A DNA stretch of 64,000 nt. Origin: Chloroflexota bacterium (GTDB lineage: Bacteria; Chloroflexota; Anaerolineae; Anaerolineales; UBA4823). The notes beneath the pieces are model-generated. The model saw only the letters and a program-made list of their open reading frames with translations, had not been told where the DNA came from and made no database searches. Positions 8,418 to 16,770 of this stretch are shown here, piece after piece (the stretch's first letter is position 1; the number at the start of each line of letters is the position of its first letter). The stretch lies in contig JAKOUW010000163.1 of assembly GCA_029782365.1 (NCBI GenBank), forward strand, positions 100,680 to 164,679, in the 5' to 3' direction. Made by a program: the position numbers and the translations under genes.

Positions 8418-9251
8418 TCAGGCCATGATCGACACCATTTCCAGGACGTGGTTGCCTAGGGATTCTTCGCCAGTGATGTGAATCTGAGGCCTTGCCTGCT
8501 GGCGGCTGATTCCCCTGGTAAACAACCGCCAGGCCAGATCTTGGTCGATCTCCACCAGGCAGTCGGTGGCTTCCACTCTGCCTGAGAATAATTCCCACTC
8601 GAGTTGATTCCGCTTGAGCGTCCAATCACCGCCTGCCTCGCCGGTAATGATGAGACCGATGCGCGTGTCTGGGCGTCTCTGGATGCCGCGGTAGGTATAT
8701 GGCAAGGCATGCACGAAAGTCTCCAAGACGGGCTTCAGCCACCTCTTCTGGAGCAGGAGCGGTTGGCCGGCTGCTTCGCGGATGTGTTGTTGGTGAAGCC
8801 ATTTTTCGGTATACTCACGAGCAATATCAAACCAATTGGGTGGTAAATTGTTACTGGCCCAGGCAACCGTAATCCTGGCTAGCTGAAAGGGATCGAGACG
8901 GCGAAAATGCTCGTAAAGATGGCGATCCGTCAGATCCAGCAATTCAATCAATAATTCTGGGCTGATGCGCCTTGCGGCCTGCACCCATTCGGCATTACTG
9001 TGGTTGATCTGCTCAAGCAGCGTGTTGAAATCCGGCTGGTCGTTCAGCTGCAGCCGGTTATTTTCGTCGCGCTTCCACAAGCGGCCCAGGCTGCCGCCCA
9101 ATAGGTGCGCGGTTACATCTTTGATTGTCCAGGGGAAACAAACGGTAGGTTTAGACCAATCAGATGGCGACAGGCTTTTTAAACAACTTTGCAGTTCAGC
9201 TCCCAGGGAAGGAAATAGGTCAACAGTGATAATGGGCTTCAGCATTTCCAT
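8418..9251 (-). CDS. DinB/maleylpyruvate isomerase-like metal-binding protein
   Basis: A 277-residue protein of the mycothiol-dependent maleylpyruvate isomerase (MDMPI) type within the DinB superfamily. The N-terminal four-helix domain shows WTIKDVTAHLLGG (His49) and REYTEKWLHQQHI (Glu149, His153), matching the His-Glu-x3-His metal triad. A C-terminal sterol-carrier-like domain spans about residues 190-277. MDMPI proteins act as thiol-dependent S-transferases or isomerases; the thiol used here is unknown. It starts inside the 3' end of the radical SAM gene (32-base overlap, or 26 if Met3 is used), so it is co-transcribed with it. About 100 bases separate its end from the convergent UDG-like gene. 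Confidence 0.75.
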   Translation of the reverse strand: MEMLKPIITVDLFPSLGAELQSCLKSLSPSDWSKPTVCFPWTIKDVTAHLLGGSLGRLWKRDENNRLQLNDQPDFNTLLEQINHSNAEWVQAARRISPELLIELLDLTDRHLYEHFRRLDPFQLARITVAWASNNLPPNWFDIAREYTEKWLHQQHIREAAGQPLLLQKRWLKPVLETFVHALPYTYRGIQRRPDTRIGLIITGEAGGDWTLKRNQLEWELFSGRVEATDCLVEIDQDLAWRLFTRGISRQQARPQIHITGEESLGNHVLEMVSIMA

Positions 9252-10530
9252 AATACCTTTTCCAGTTCAGCGTATAAGCCAGGTTTAACGGCAGCGTCCA
9301 CCAAAACCCGCCTGGAGCGTGTGACAATCGGCGCGCTATGCTTGTGAAGGAATAAAAGCGCTGGTTCGCCCGCCGGTAACCTGCCAATAAAGCCTCAGGG
9401 CTCATCTGGCGAGGTTGGAAGACCACATCGTTTCTACCGTTATATTTGCTCCAATCATGGGTCAAGATGCGGTTTTCCGCCTCCAAGCGTGCATAGAGCC
9501 GGGTGCCCGGGTAGGGTGTTAATATGTTAAAGGTCGCATTTTGCACTCCGGCAGATTCTAAGAAATCCAGAGTTTCATCAAAGATTGCTTCCGTGTCGCT
9601 GTCGAAGCCGAAGACGATGCCGGCCTGGACTGCGATGCCATGGGCGTGAATGCGTTCGATGATCCTGCTGTAGGATTCAACTCGATTGAAGCGCTTATGA
9701 ACTTCATCCATGCTAGCCTGGGAGATCGATTCCAGGCCGATGAAGAACTGCTTGCAGCCGCTGCGCGCAGCCAACTCGAGGAACTCGTCATCCTCACCGG
9801 CATGGATGCTGGCCTGGCTGCTCCACCATTTTCGGTAGGGGGTGATGGCTCGGAATAGAGATTTGGCATACTCCTTGTCGATTGCCAGGTTGTCATCCCA
9901 GAAAATGATCACTTTGCCTCGAAAAGAGGCGTATTCTGCCGCGACTTCGGCGATCGGCCGCTTGCGCACAGTGCGCTGATACATCACAGTCAGCGTGCAG
10001 AAATCGCAGTTGAAGGCGCAGCCTCGGGTGGCAAATAATCGCCCAGAAGTGAGGTCGCTTCGGTGGTAGAGCTCTTTGTTGGCCAAGGGAGCCCTGTCTA
10101 GGGATGGGAGGCTGGTGCTGCAGTATCGGCAGGCAAATGCGCCGGTTTCAAAATCCTGCAGAAATTGCGGCCAGGTTTGTTCCGCCTCGCCGACAAATAT
10201 GACATTTGCGTGCGCCTGCGCTTCATCTGGCATCAAGGTCACATGAGGACCGCCAAGAGCGACCGGAATGCCGCGCTGCTGAAAACCGGCAGCCAAGTTA
10301 TAGACGTGGGATGCGCTGGGGGTATGAAAGGTGATCGCCACCAGGTCGATGGGCGTTTTCAGATTAACCGCTTCGACAGCTTCATCTGTATGGCTGACTT
10401 GCCAGTGCGGAGGTACGAAAGCTGCCAGGTACGGCATCGTGATCTGTTGGAAGTTCAGAAAACGTGCCCGGCGCACTCGCCTGATTTCTGGGGAAGAAGC
10501 GGTGATCAATAAAAGCTTCGGATGGTTCAT
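9220..10530 (-). CDS. B12-binding domain radical SAM protein
   Basis: A 436-residue protein. The N-terminal part (about residues 5-130) is a cobalamin-binding-type Rossmann domain with DLVAITFHTPSASHVYNLA and PVALGGPHVTLMPDEA. The radical SAM core has ATRGCAFNCDFCTL with C171, C175 and C178. An extra C134-x2-C137 precedes the core. Later motifs are FWDDNLAIDKEYAK and TPYPGTRLY. The family includes methylases and many uncharacterised tailoring enzymes; no substrate can be assigned. The ATG at 10530 is preferred because an upstream GTG (10563) lies in a terminator hairpin. The downstream MDMPI-like gene overlaps its 3' end. Confidence 0.82.
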   Translation of the reverse strand: MNHPKLLLITASSPEIRRVRRARFLNFQQITMPYLAAFVPPHWQVSHTDEAVEAVNLKTPIDLVAITFHTPSASHVYNLAAGFQQRGIPVALGGPHVTLMPDEAQAHANVIFVGEAEQTWPQFLQDFETGAFACRYCSTSLPSLDRAPLANKELYHRSDLTSGRLFATRGCAFNCDFCTLTVMYQRTVRKRPIAEVAAEYASFRGKVIIFWDDNLAIDKEYAKSLFRAITPYRKWWSSQASIHAGEDDEFLELAARSGCKQFFIGLESISQASMDEVHKRFNRVESYSRIIERIHAHGIAVQAGIVFGFDSDTEAIFDETLDFLESAGVQNATFNILTPYPGTRLYARLEAENRILTHDWSKYNGRNDVVFQPRQMSPEALLAGYRRANQRFYSFTSIARRLSHAPGGFWWTLPLNLAYTLNWKRYYGNAEAHYHC

Positions 10531-10544
10531 TGTCGAATTGTTGG

Positions 10545-10585
10545 AAAAAAGAAAGTGGCTCACGCAGGCTGAACTGGTGAGCCAC
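10545..10585 (-). terminator. Rho-independent terminator after the Thr/Pro-rich protein gene
   Basis: A perfect 9-bp stem, GTGGCTCAC (10555-10563) with GTGAGCCAC (10577-10585), encloses a 13-nt loop. On the minus strand it is followed by a T-rich run (10554 to 10545, nine T of ten). It lies 17 bases after the stop at 10602 and just before the radical SAM start. Confidence 0.85.
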
Positions 10586-10601
10586 CTTGCGACAAGCAGA
10601 A

Positions 10602-11354
10602 TTAGTTGGTCTTTTTAACGAAATTGATCAGGATTAAATTTTTCTGGCAGTCATTAAAAGTGCTGAAGGAAATTTTGTCGGATACGGGTAAATTGGTTGC
10701 TGGCTCAAACAATTGGATAAATAGTGAATTCGTGGAATCAAAAGGTTTATCGCCTATTTGGATTTCGAAACCGCTGGGCCCATATTCACGCATGACACCG
10801 GTCAGGCTGAGTTGTGGGCTAAAGGTTTTTCCATCGGCAACCCCGCTGACTTGAACAATCAGGCCAGTTACCGGGGCGCCGTTCAAAGTCAATACCTGCC
10901 CGGCGACGCCGATCCAGTTGCAACCCAAATCTTGGTGGTAAATATTTGGAATCGCCTGCGGCGAGCCTTGTTGCACGCTGAACACAAAAGCGGGTTTGGT
11001 GGCTGTCGGCCCGGGTGTGGGGGTGCTGGTATCGGTTGGCAGCGGCGTCGGGCTGATCAGAGGGGTGGGGCTGGGCGCAGGTGTATTGGTTGCTGTGGGT
11101 TGCTCGGTGGCGGTGGGGGTCCAGGTGGGGGGAAGCTGGTAGCGCGGTGTGCTGGTTTGGGTGGGGCTGGGCGGGATCTCGACCGTGGGAATATCGGTAG
11201 CTGGCGGAAATGGATTGATCGAAAGGTTAGGGAAGAAATAAATCAGCCCGAGTGTGGAGCCGATGCACAGAGTTACGAGGAGCACCCCACAGGTGAGAAT
11301 ATTCCAAATGAAACCGGGGCGGCTTCGTCTGCGGGTTTTTTTCGTTTCGACCAT
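10602..11354 (-). CDS. Membrane-anchored protein with Thr/Pro-rich linker
   Basis: About 250 residues. A basic N-terminus (KKTRRRSR) is followed by one hydrophobic helix (about residues 16-41), so the protein is anchored with its C-terminus outside. A long low-complexity linker rich in Thr, Pro and Ser (about residues 55-125) holds the C-terminal domain (about 130-250) off the membrane. That domain has two cysteines (DLGCNWIG and NDCQKN) that may form a disulfide and resembles carboxypeptidase-regulatory or Ig-like beta domains ([20 protein letters not shown]). Function unknown. The ATG at 11354 has GGAAGGA six bases upstream; an ATG at 11369 is an alternative. It lies downstream of the parvulin gene, possibly in one transcript. 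Confidence 0.7.
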   Translation of the reverse strand: MVETKKTRRRSRPGFIWNILTCGVLLVTLCIGSTLGLIYFFPNLSINPFPPATDIPTVEIPPSPTQTSTPRYQLPPTWTPTATEQPTATNTPAPSPTPLISPTPLPTDTSTPTPGPTATKPAFVFSVQQGSPQAIPNIYHQDLGCNWIGVAGQVLTLNGAPVTGLIVQVSGVADGKTFSPQLSLTGVMREYGPSGFEIQIGDKPFDSTNSLFIQLFEPATNLPVSDKISFSTFNDCQKNLILINFVKKTN

Positions 11355-11401
11355 TTCATATCCTTCCATTACTTAATCTCCCAGGATGGCGGGTTCAGTT
11401 C

Positions 11402-12325
11402 TTATGGAATCATTATTTCGATGCGGCTTGAATTTTGTCGATCGGTAAGCCAGGCTTCTAGCGCGCGTTCCTGGAGGAGCAAATAGGTTTGAGATTCAAA
11501 TATTCGCTGGGGATCGCGTTCCTGGACAAATAAAATATGGTAACCAACGGACGTTTTGATCACTGTACTGTAAGAACCCGGTTGAAGATTGAATGCTGCC
11601 TCTTCTAGAGCAGCGTCATTGAGTGTGCCATGTGTAATCCAGCCTAACTCTCCGCCGGTAGTGGGATCATACCGGCGAGCCAGTGTCAGAAAATCCTGGC
11701 CGTTTTGAAGTAATGAGTAAACCTGGTTAGCGTCATCTGAATTATATAGCAAAATCTGGAGAACGTGGATTTGCTCTCCTGCGGTGGGAACCTTGTTCGC
11801 AATTTGATCGCGCATCCAGGCGGCGCTGGTGGAGCGGCTTAAGGCCTGCCGAAAGCTTACCTCGGTGTACCCGTTAGCGTTCAACCAATCAGGTAAATTC
11901 ACCCGACCAGCGAGTTGATCGACGCGCTGTTGTAAAGCAGCCGCATCCAGCGTAAAACCTGCTTGAACTGCACCTTGCGCCAGCAATGTTTCCTGGATCA
12001 TCTGGTTTAATACATACCGCTCGGGGCTCATACCACTGTTAGTTGCCAGATTCGTGCCAGATGCCTGGTAGCGGGCAAATTCAGCTTGAAATTCTGCCAG
12101 GGTGATGCCTTCACCATTGATGGTGGCAGCCAGCGGCTCAGGCGTAGGGGTGGGCGGCAGAGGGGTGAAGGTTGCCGTAGGTGCAGGAGCTGTTGCAGGA
12201 GCCGCTTTTTCCGGCAGCGGTGAGGGCACAGATTGATTGGTAGGAGAACCCTGGGCGAAGGAGCAGCCAGCGAGAAACAAGGCGACTGGCGCCAGGAAAA
12301 GGATAATCAAGCGCACGAATTTCAT
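11402..12325 (-). CDS. Parvulin-type peptidyl-prolyl isomerase lipoprotein (SurA/PrsA-like)
   Basis: A 307-residue lipoprotein. The signal peptide ends in LAGC, so Cys21 is lipidated. A Pro/Thr/Ala-rich linker follows (about residues 25-65), then a SurA N-terminal-like helical region (LAEFQAEFARYQASG, YVLNQMIQETLLAQGAVQAG) and a PPIC rotamase domain (about 185-285) with GGELGWITHGTL and SVGYHILFVQERD. Such proteins fold exported proteins outside the membrane, as PrsA does in Gram-positives. There is no ribosome binding site; a TATAAT box lies 7 nt before the ATG, so the mRNA is probably leaderless. It diverges from plsC. Confidence 0.85.
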   Translation of the reverse strand: MKFVRLIILFLAPVALFLAGCSFAQGSPTNQSVPSPLPEKAAPATAPAPTATFTPLPPTPTPEPLAATINGEGITLAEFQAEFARYQASGTNLATNSGMSPERYVLNQMIQETLLAQGAVQAGFTLDAAALQQRVDQLAGRVNLPDWLNANGYTEVSFRQALSRSTSAAWMRDQIANKVPTAGEQIHVLQILLYNSDDANQVYSLLQNGQDFLTLARRYDPTTGGELGWITHGTLNDAALEEAAFNLQPGSYSTVIKTSVGYHILFVQERDPQRIFESQTYLLLQERALEAWLTDRQNSSRIEIMIP

Positions 12326-12332
12326 CGGGGTG

Positions 12333-12338
12333 ATTATA
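12333..12338 (-). promoter_or_regulatory. -10 box for leaderless parvulin mRNA
   Basis: On the minus strand TATAAT (12338 to 12333) is followed by 7 nt and then the ATG at 12325. It sits in GATACGGTATAATCA (12345 to 12331), which matches the holB promoter at 14 of 15 positions with the same 7-nt spacing. No Shine-Dalgarno sequence is present and no -35 consensus is visible. Confidence 0.6.
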
Positions 12339-12375
12339 CCGTATCGTAGGATAGCTTCGATGATACCAGATAAGC

Positions 12376-12381
12376 TATAAT
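12376..12381 (+). promoter_or_regulatory. -10 box for leaderless plsC mRNA
   Basis: TATAAT ends 7 nt before the plsC ATG at 12389, so transcription would begin at or next to the start codon. No Shine-Dalgarno sequence is present. The -35 region is poor. Confidence 0.55.
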
Positions 12382-12388
12382 ATATAGG

Positions 12389-13063
12389 ATGGATCAGCTT
12401 AAGTTGTTACGCAACAGCGTCGCTTTCCTGTTCCGCACGCTGACGATCGTTGAAGTGGTGGGAATCGAAAACATGCCTACACAAGGCGGCTGCCTGGTGT
12501 GTGTAAATCATCTGGCTGTTTATGATCCAGTTATCGTGTATTTATATTGTGGGCGGAATGATTTGTCCGCCTTGGTCGCTAAGAAACACCAGACTAATCC
12601 GATCTTTCGCTGGATTGTTAACGTAGTTGGCGGTATCTGGTTGAATCGTGATGAAGCCGATTCGCATGCCATTCGTGCTGCGCAAGAATTCTTGCGCAAT
12701 GGGGGTTGCCTGGGTATTTCGCCTGAAGGAACGCGCAGTCCAACGCACGCCATGATCGAAGCAAAGACGGGTGCGGCCTACCTGGCAGACAAAGTTCAGG
12801 TGCCCATTGTACCGATTGCCTTATTCGGCACAGAGCAAATTAATCGAAGCTGGCTGCGCCTGAGCCGGCCCCATATTCGCATGGTGATCGGTAAGCCATT
12901 TACCTTGCCGCCGTTGGAACGCAAGGACCGGGCTGCGGGTATGCAGCGCAATACAGATGAGATCATGTGCCAGATCGCAGCTTTGCTGCCAGAAGCTTAC
13001 CGCGGCTTTTACACCAACCATCCACGCATTTCTGAGCTAAACCGCCAACCATCTGCCGGTTAA
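12389..13063 (+). CDS. plsC: 1-acylglycerol-3-phosphate acyltransferase (PlsC family)
   Basis: A 224-residue acyltransferase. The catalytic HX4D motif is H41-LAVY-D46, the substrate-binding SPEGTRS motif covers residues 111-117, and VPIVPIALFGTEQI is the usual motif IV. Members transfer an acyl chain to lysophosphatidate in phospholipid synthesis at the inner membrane face. The length fits single-domain PlsC. A TATAAT box lies 7 nt from the ATG, suggesting a leaderless transcript. It is divergent from the parvulin gene and convergent with the histidine kinase at 13230. Confidence 0.88.
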   Translation: MDQLKLLRNSVAFLFRTLTIVEVVGIENMPTQGGCLVCVNHLAVYDPVIVYLYCGRNDLSALVAKKHQTNPIFRWIVNVVGGIWLNRDEADSHAIRAAQEFLRNGGCLGISPEGTRSPTHAMIEAKTGAAYLADKVQVPIVPIALFGTEQINRSWLRLSRPHIRMVIGKPFTLPPLERKDRAAGMQRNTDEIMCQIAALLPEAYRGFYTNHPRISELNRQPSAG

Positions 13064-13068
13064 AATGA

Positions 13069-13105
13069 GCCACCGCCAGGGTGGTGAGGAATACCTGGCG
13101 GTGGC
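13069..13105 (-). terminator. Strong hairpin between convergent plsC and histidine kinase genes
   Basis: A perfect 12-bp GC-rich stem, GCCACCGCCAGG (13069-13080) with CCTGGCGGTGGC (13094-13105), encloses a 13-nt loop. On the minus strand it is followed by CTCATTTTA, a modest T-run, so it may end the kinase transcript. On the plus strand no T-run follows; a perfect Shine-Dalgarno sequence lies eight bases downstream instead, so another role is possible. Confidence 0.5.
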
Positions 13106-13127
13106 CTTAGCCAAAGGAGGAAACAGG

Positions 13128-13151
13128 ATGAGCATTCGGTGGTGCCCTTAA
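13128..13151 (+). other. Seven-codon ORF with a perfect Shine-Dalgarno sequence
   Basis: AAAGGAGG (13113-13120) is spaced 7 nt from an ATG that opens MSIRWCP and a TAA. After the TAA the same frame continues for 17 codons (PIIRIYLTRFRARKLLS) to a second TAA at 13203-13205. This is the best Shine-Dalgarno match I noticed in the window, yet no gene follows. It may be a leader-peptide-like element, a decayed small gene or chance. Confidence 0.3.
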
Positions 13152-13229
13152 CCCATCATTCGCATTTATCTTACTCGGTTTCGAGCCCGCAAGCTACTGT
13201 CTTAAATCACCTTTGTCATGTGACATTCT

Positions 13230-14081
13230 TCACAATGGATCTGTGCTGTCATAAGGCAGCTTGAGCCAAAAAGTGCTGCCCTTTCCGAATCCACTTTCAG
13301 CGCCTAATTGACCGCCCATCAATTCTGCCAGCATATGGGCGACATGCAACCCCAAACCCCAACCTGGAAACTCACGCACAGCCTGGTTTTCGGAACGGAA
13401 GAAAGCGCTGAACAATTTTTCTTGATCTTCCTCGCTGATGCCAATGCCGGTATCCTGCACTTCAATACATATCAATTTGTCGTCCTTGTGTGCAGACAAC
13501 CTAATGGTTCCACCTTGAGGGGTATACCGGTTGGCGTTCAGCAGTAAAACACCCAGGATTTGCACGAGCCGGTTGTGATCGGTGCGGATTTCGTGTATAT
13601 GATCCTCGATTTGAACCGAAAGCGTCTGCCCTTTTTCTTCAAATTTCGCGAGATGGGGTGTGGTTGCTTCTTCGAAAATTGCTTGCAGTGTTGTCCGCCT
13701 GGGCTGCAATTTCAGGCGGCCGGTTTGTAAATAAGACATATCTGCCAGATCAGCGATTAACGAGGACATGCGGTCCACATTGGAGCGCACCACATTCAAG
13801 AAATTCTTTTGCTGGTCATTCACTGGGCCAACAATGCCCTGGCGCAGCAGGTCCGTATATCCCTTGATTGAAGTTAGTGGCAGGCGCAGCTCATGGGTGA
13901 CGGTGGAGATAAATTTGGCCCGCTCCTGGTTGGAGGATTGCAAATCGGCAGCCATACCCTCGGCTGCGCTGTTGGCCCTCTCCAACACGGCCTGCGCCTC
14001 AGGAGACAGGTTCATGGCTGCCAATTCTTGCAATGCGTTTTTCAGTTGGTCAATCGTAGAAATCGAGGGTTTACTGCTCAT
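13230..14081 (-). CDS. Soluble sensor histidine kinase
   Basis: A 283-residue kinase. A short helical N-terminus leads into a HisKA dimerisation domain with the phospho-accepting His63 in VTHELRLPL. The HATPase domain follows with N-box LLLNANRYTP, G1 VQDTGIGIS, F-box FSAFFRSEN and G2 GWGLGLHVA. No membrane helix or sensory domain is present, so input may come from a partner protein. No response regulator lies nearby. The ATG at 14081 has GGAAGGTG seven bases upstream; a TTG at 14102 overlapping the nth stop is the alternative. It is the last gene of the minus-strand run that includes nth and the asparaginase gene. Confidence 0.85.
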   Translation of the reverse strand: MSSKPSISTIDQLKNALQELAAMNLSPEAQAVLERANSAAEGMAADLQSSNQERAKFISTVTHELRLPLTSIKGYTDLLRQGIVGPVNDQQKNFLNVVRSNVDRMSSLIADLADMSYLQTGRLKLQPRRTTLQAIFEEATTPHLAKFEEKGQTLSVQIEDHIHEIRTDHNRLVQILGVLLLNANRYTPQGGTIRLSAHKDDKLICIEVQDTGIGISEEDQEKLFSAFFRSENQAVREFPGWGLGLHVAHMLAELMGGQLGAESGFGKGSTFWLKLPYDSTDPL

Positions 14082-14098
14082 GGATAACACCTTCCGGA

Positions 14099-14773
14099 TC
14101 AATTTTTAAGACAGTTGGCCTGGCCATACGCACATAATTCGTACAATGGGCAGGCAGGGCATTTGGGGTGGCGCGCCACGCAAATCTCTCGTCCCAGGCG
14201 GATCAGGTTCAAATGAGCGTCATAGTAAGCCGAGGGATGAAAGATCTCTTCTAGGTATATGTGCGCCTGCTCCGCGCTCATACCCTCCGGGCGCAAACCC
14301 AGCCGGCCGGTCACTCGATGCACATGGGTATCCACCGGAAAGGCTGGCTTGCCCAGCGCGAACTGAAGGACGATCGCCGCCGTCTTGGGTCCAACACCAT
14401 TAAACTTGAGCAGCCAGTGCCGGGCATCCTCTGTGCTCATCGCCTGCAAGAAGGACAGGTCCAGCGAGCCGCGTTCGGCACTGATTTGCTGCAGTACCTG
14501 TTGGAGACGCGGCCCTTTCCGGTTGGCCAGACCGGCCGGACGAATCGTTTCAATGATTTCGGCAGTTGGCGCATCACGCACTGCCTCCCAGGTGGGAAAA
14601 CGCTGACGCAAAGCCTGAAATGCCCGGTCGCGATTGTGGTCATTGGTGTTTTGGGACAAGATTGTTGAAACAAGCTCATCGATTGCTGGCAGCGGATTGC
14701 GCCAGATCGGCGCTCCATAAAATTCAAGCAGCTTTTGATGGACGGCTTGCGCCAGTTTCCTTGAGTCTTCCAT
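14099..14773 (-). CDS. nth: Endonuclease III (DNA glycosylase/AP lyase)
   Basis: A 224-residue HhH-GPD enzyme. The helix-hairpin-helix FNGVGPKTA contains the catalytic Lys130, and VDTHV supplies Asp148. The Fe-S loop is C198-x6-C205-x2-C208-x5-C214. Endonuclease III removes oxidised pyrimidines and nicks the strand. SQNTND near residue 41 replaces the SAQTTD of the E. coli enzyme. The ATG at 14773 is used; a TTG at 14785 overlapping the asparaginase stop is possible. It is compactly arranged between the asparaginase and kinase genes. Confidence 0.9.
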   Translation of the reverse strand: MEDSRKLAQAVHQKLLEFYGAPIWRNPLPAIDELVSTILSQNTNDHNRDRAFQALRQRFPTWEAVRDAPTAEIIETIRPAGLANRKGPRLQQVLQQISAERGSLDLSFLQAMSTEDARHWLLKFNGVGPKTAAIVLQFALGKPAFPVDTHVHRVTGRLGLRPEGMSAEQAHIYLEEIFHPSAYYDAHLNLIRLGREICVARHPKCPACPLYELCAYGQANCLKN

Positions 14774-14781
14774 GATTAACT

Positions 14782-15873
14782 TCAAGAGCGCTGCAGTTGG
14801 AAGCAGGGGTATGCCTGGCCGACATGAATGCGGCGGAAATTCTCCAGACGCAGATTCGGCCCATAGTCAGCCAGCATCGCCAGCTCATCCGGGTTAATCA
14901 CATTCAACTGGCGCAAAATTTCGATCGCCACGAGAGGGCGCGCCGCGCCGTGCGAGTCGCCGCGCCCGCGACTGTGGCTCGCCAGATCGCCATCCGATAT
15001 TTTGAAGGCGATGCCCAGCGCTGGCGACCCCTCCCCAACTGCCCCTGGCGCCACACCCATGACCTGGTATCCTTCTGCCCCACCTTTGGCGAGGACTTTG
15101 CCTTTCAAGGCGCGCATCAATTCTGTGTCAAAGCTGTCTGGGCCGCCGACCATATCCGGGTTGGCCAGCATAGCAGATGTTATTTTTTGGCAGGCTGCCG
15201 CTCGGCTGGCTGGCAAGCTGCTGGGATCGCACAAGCGGGCTAACCCATAAGCCGCACTGCGCAGGGGGACCGCGAAGTTGGGCGCTGAACAGCCGTCTAC
15301 ACCGACATGAATATCTGACAGTTTGAGGCCGCACATTTCGGCAAATGTTTGCTTGATTTCGAGCTGGATTGGATGATTAACATCAATGTAAGGCAGGTTA
15401 TCCAGGCTGTACGGATAACCTTTCAGGCGTGCATAGGCCACCATACCGGTGTGCTTTCCAGAACAGTTATGCCGGTTCGGTGTGGGCACTTCGCCCCTAT
15501 CACGCAAAGCTTCAGCGGTTTTTTGATGCAGCGGGGGATGTACGCCGCACAACAAATCACTCTCTTTCACGCCTGCCTTATGCTGGATACTCTCGACAGT
15601 TGCTTTATGATCATCTGTGCCAGTGTGAGAAGAACAAATCAGCGCGATTTCGCGCGGCGAAAGGTGGTAAGCTTCTGCGCCGCCGTTTTCAATGAATGGC
15701 AATGCCTGAAATGGCTTGGCTGAGGAGCGTAAAAAGGTGACAACATCCGGGCTGCCGTGCCAGGCGACCAGTTGGTTTTGGGCATCCACAACCGCGATGG
15801 ATCCAAAGTGAATGGATTCGACCACTTCACCGCGGCTGAGGTTCATAACAGGTTCATACATCAATGCAGACAT
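14782..15873 (-). CDS. Rhizobial-type (thermolabile) L-asparaginase
   Basis: A 363-residue protein of the asparaginase II family typified by Rhizobium etli, unrelated to E. coli AnsA/AnsB. Typical segments are LVAWHGSPDVVTFLRSSAKP (Ser-Ser-x-Lys), CSSHTGTDDHKATV, HNCSGKHTGM, VGVDGCSAPNFAVPL, and KGGAEGYQVMGV near the C-terminus. Members hydrolyse asparagine to aspartate and ammonia. The start at 15873 fits the family; a frame extension upstream would lie inside the metallo-beta-lactamase-fold gene, which ends four bases before this ATG. No clear Shine-Dalgarno is seen, so coupling to the upstream gene is likely. Confidence 0.88.
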   Translation of the reverse strand: MSALMYEPVMNLSRGEVVESIHFGSIAVVDAQNQLVAWHGSPDVVTFLRSSAKPFQALPFIENGGAEAYHLSPREIALICSSHTGTDDHKATVESIQHKAGVKESDLLCGVHPPLHQKTAEALRDRGEVPTPNRHNCSGKHTGMVAYARLKGYPYSLDNLPYIDVNHPIQLEIKQTFAEMCGLKLSDIHVGVDGCSAPNFAVPLRSAAYGLARLCDPSSLPASRAAACQKITSAMLANPDMVGGPDSFDTELMRALKGKVLAKGGAEGYQVMGVAPGAVGEGSPALGIAFKISDGDLASHSRGRGDSHGAARPLVAIEILRQLNVINPDELAMLADYGPNLRLENFRRIHVGQAYPCFQLQRS

Positions 15874-15877
15874 GGTT

Positions 15878-16738
15878 TTACTCGGGTTGGTTGTTTGAAT
15901 TATCCGCAGGCCGGTAATGGCGGGTGAAGTACTGCGACAAACCATGCCGCAGTCTTTGAGCATACTGCTCCTCCTGACTGCGGGGGTACTGCAGTTCGGC
16001 AAGCAGGGTCGGGATGATCGCTTCGGTCGCCTCAGGTGGAATATCTCGTCGGGCGATTTTGTCCAGGTTTTTTTGGATCAGGCTCAAGTGTTGCCGCTGC
16101 AGGCGCACCGCGTCTGATGGAACAGGGCCTCCTCGCCCGCTGATAATGGTGTAATCTGGATATTCCTTGCTCAACACTTCCAACGAGACCAACCAATCAG
16201 GGATATTCGCATTTGCCAGGAAGGGCGGCTGGTCCGATAATACGGCATCACCAACGAACAAGATTTTTTCCGCCGGGATCGCCACCCAAATAGCCCCCGG
16301 GGTCGGACCAGGGTGGTTTTCCAGGTAGATATCCGGCGGACCCCAATGCAAAGCTACGCTCTGAGTAAAGGTGATGTCCGGCACAGCCCATCGTGTGCCT
16401 ACCGCTTCATCGTAGGTCTCCCATTCGGAGCCGCTGTCAGCGCTCTGGCCTTTAAACACGCTCGGTCGGCTGCGAAACACCTGGGCGGTCTTTTGGTGGG
16501 CGATGATGGTGCATTCCATCACTCGCGCCCCCAAAGTGCGATCCGGATGAGCATCCAGGTTTATCAACAAGCGGTTTGCGCTGCCGCCCAGGCCTTGCAG
16601 TGCCGACCGCCAGGCGCGCCCTTCCTCTGCACGCAGCGGGGCATCGATAAAAATTGTGCCGTGGGGCAAGATCAATCCGCCCAACGTCACGCCCGAATAG
16701 GCATTTTCATAGTAAATATTCCGACCGATTTGTTCCAT
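15878..16738 (-). CDS. Metallo-beta-lactamase-fold protein with altered metal site
   Basis: A 286-residue MBL-fold protein. The HxHxDH site is altered: residues 60-67 read NLDAHPDR, so the first His is Asp and the last His is Arg, with His64 and Asp66 kept. The later ligands ENHPGPTPG (His) and FVGDAV (Asp) are present, but the final His position reads SGRGG. Either metal binding is changed or the protein is a non-hydrolytic relative. The function cannot be assigned. It is in a minus-strand run, four bases before the asparaginase gene and 32 bases after the GAF-PAS kinase gene. Confidence 0.7.
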   Translation of the reverse strand: MEQIGRNIYYENAYSGVTLGGLILPHGTIFIDAPLRAEEGRAWRSALQGLGGSANRLLINLDAHPDRTLGARVMECTIIAHQKTAQVFRSRPSVFKGQSADSGSEWETYDEAVGTRWAVPDITFTQSVALHWGPPDIYLENHPGPTPGAIWVAIPAEKILFVGDAVLSDQPPFLANANIPDWLVSLEVLSKEYPDYTIISGRGGPVPSDAVRLQRQHLSLIQKNLDKIARRDIPPEATEAIIPTLLAELQYPRSQEEQYAQRLRHGLSQYFTRHYRPADNSNNQPE

Positions 16739-16770
16739 AGGTTTTGTTTATTTTCGCTCCATGAGCAGGA

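Noticed and set aside
10531..10563. GTG at 10563 as start of the radical SAM gene
   Set aside because: It lies inside the terminator hairpin stem, and the added residues have no homology pattern; ATG 10530 is better.
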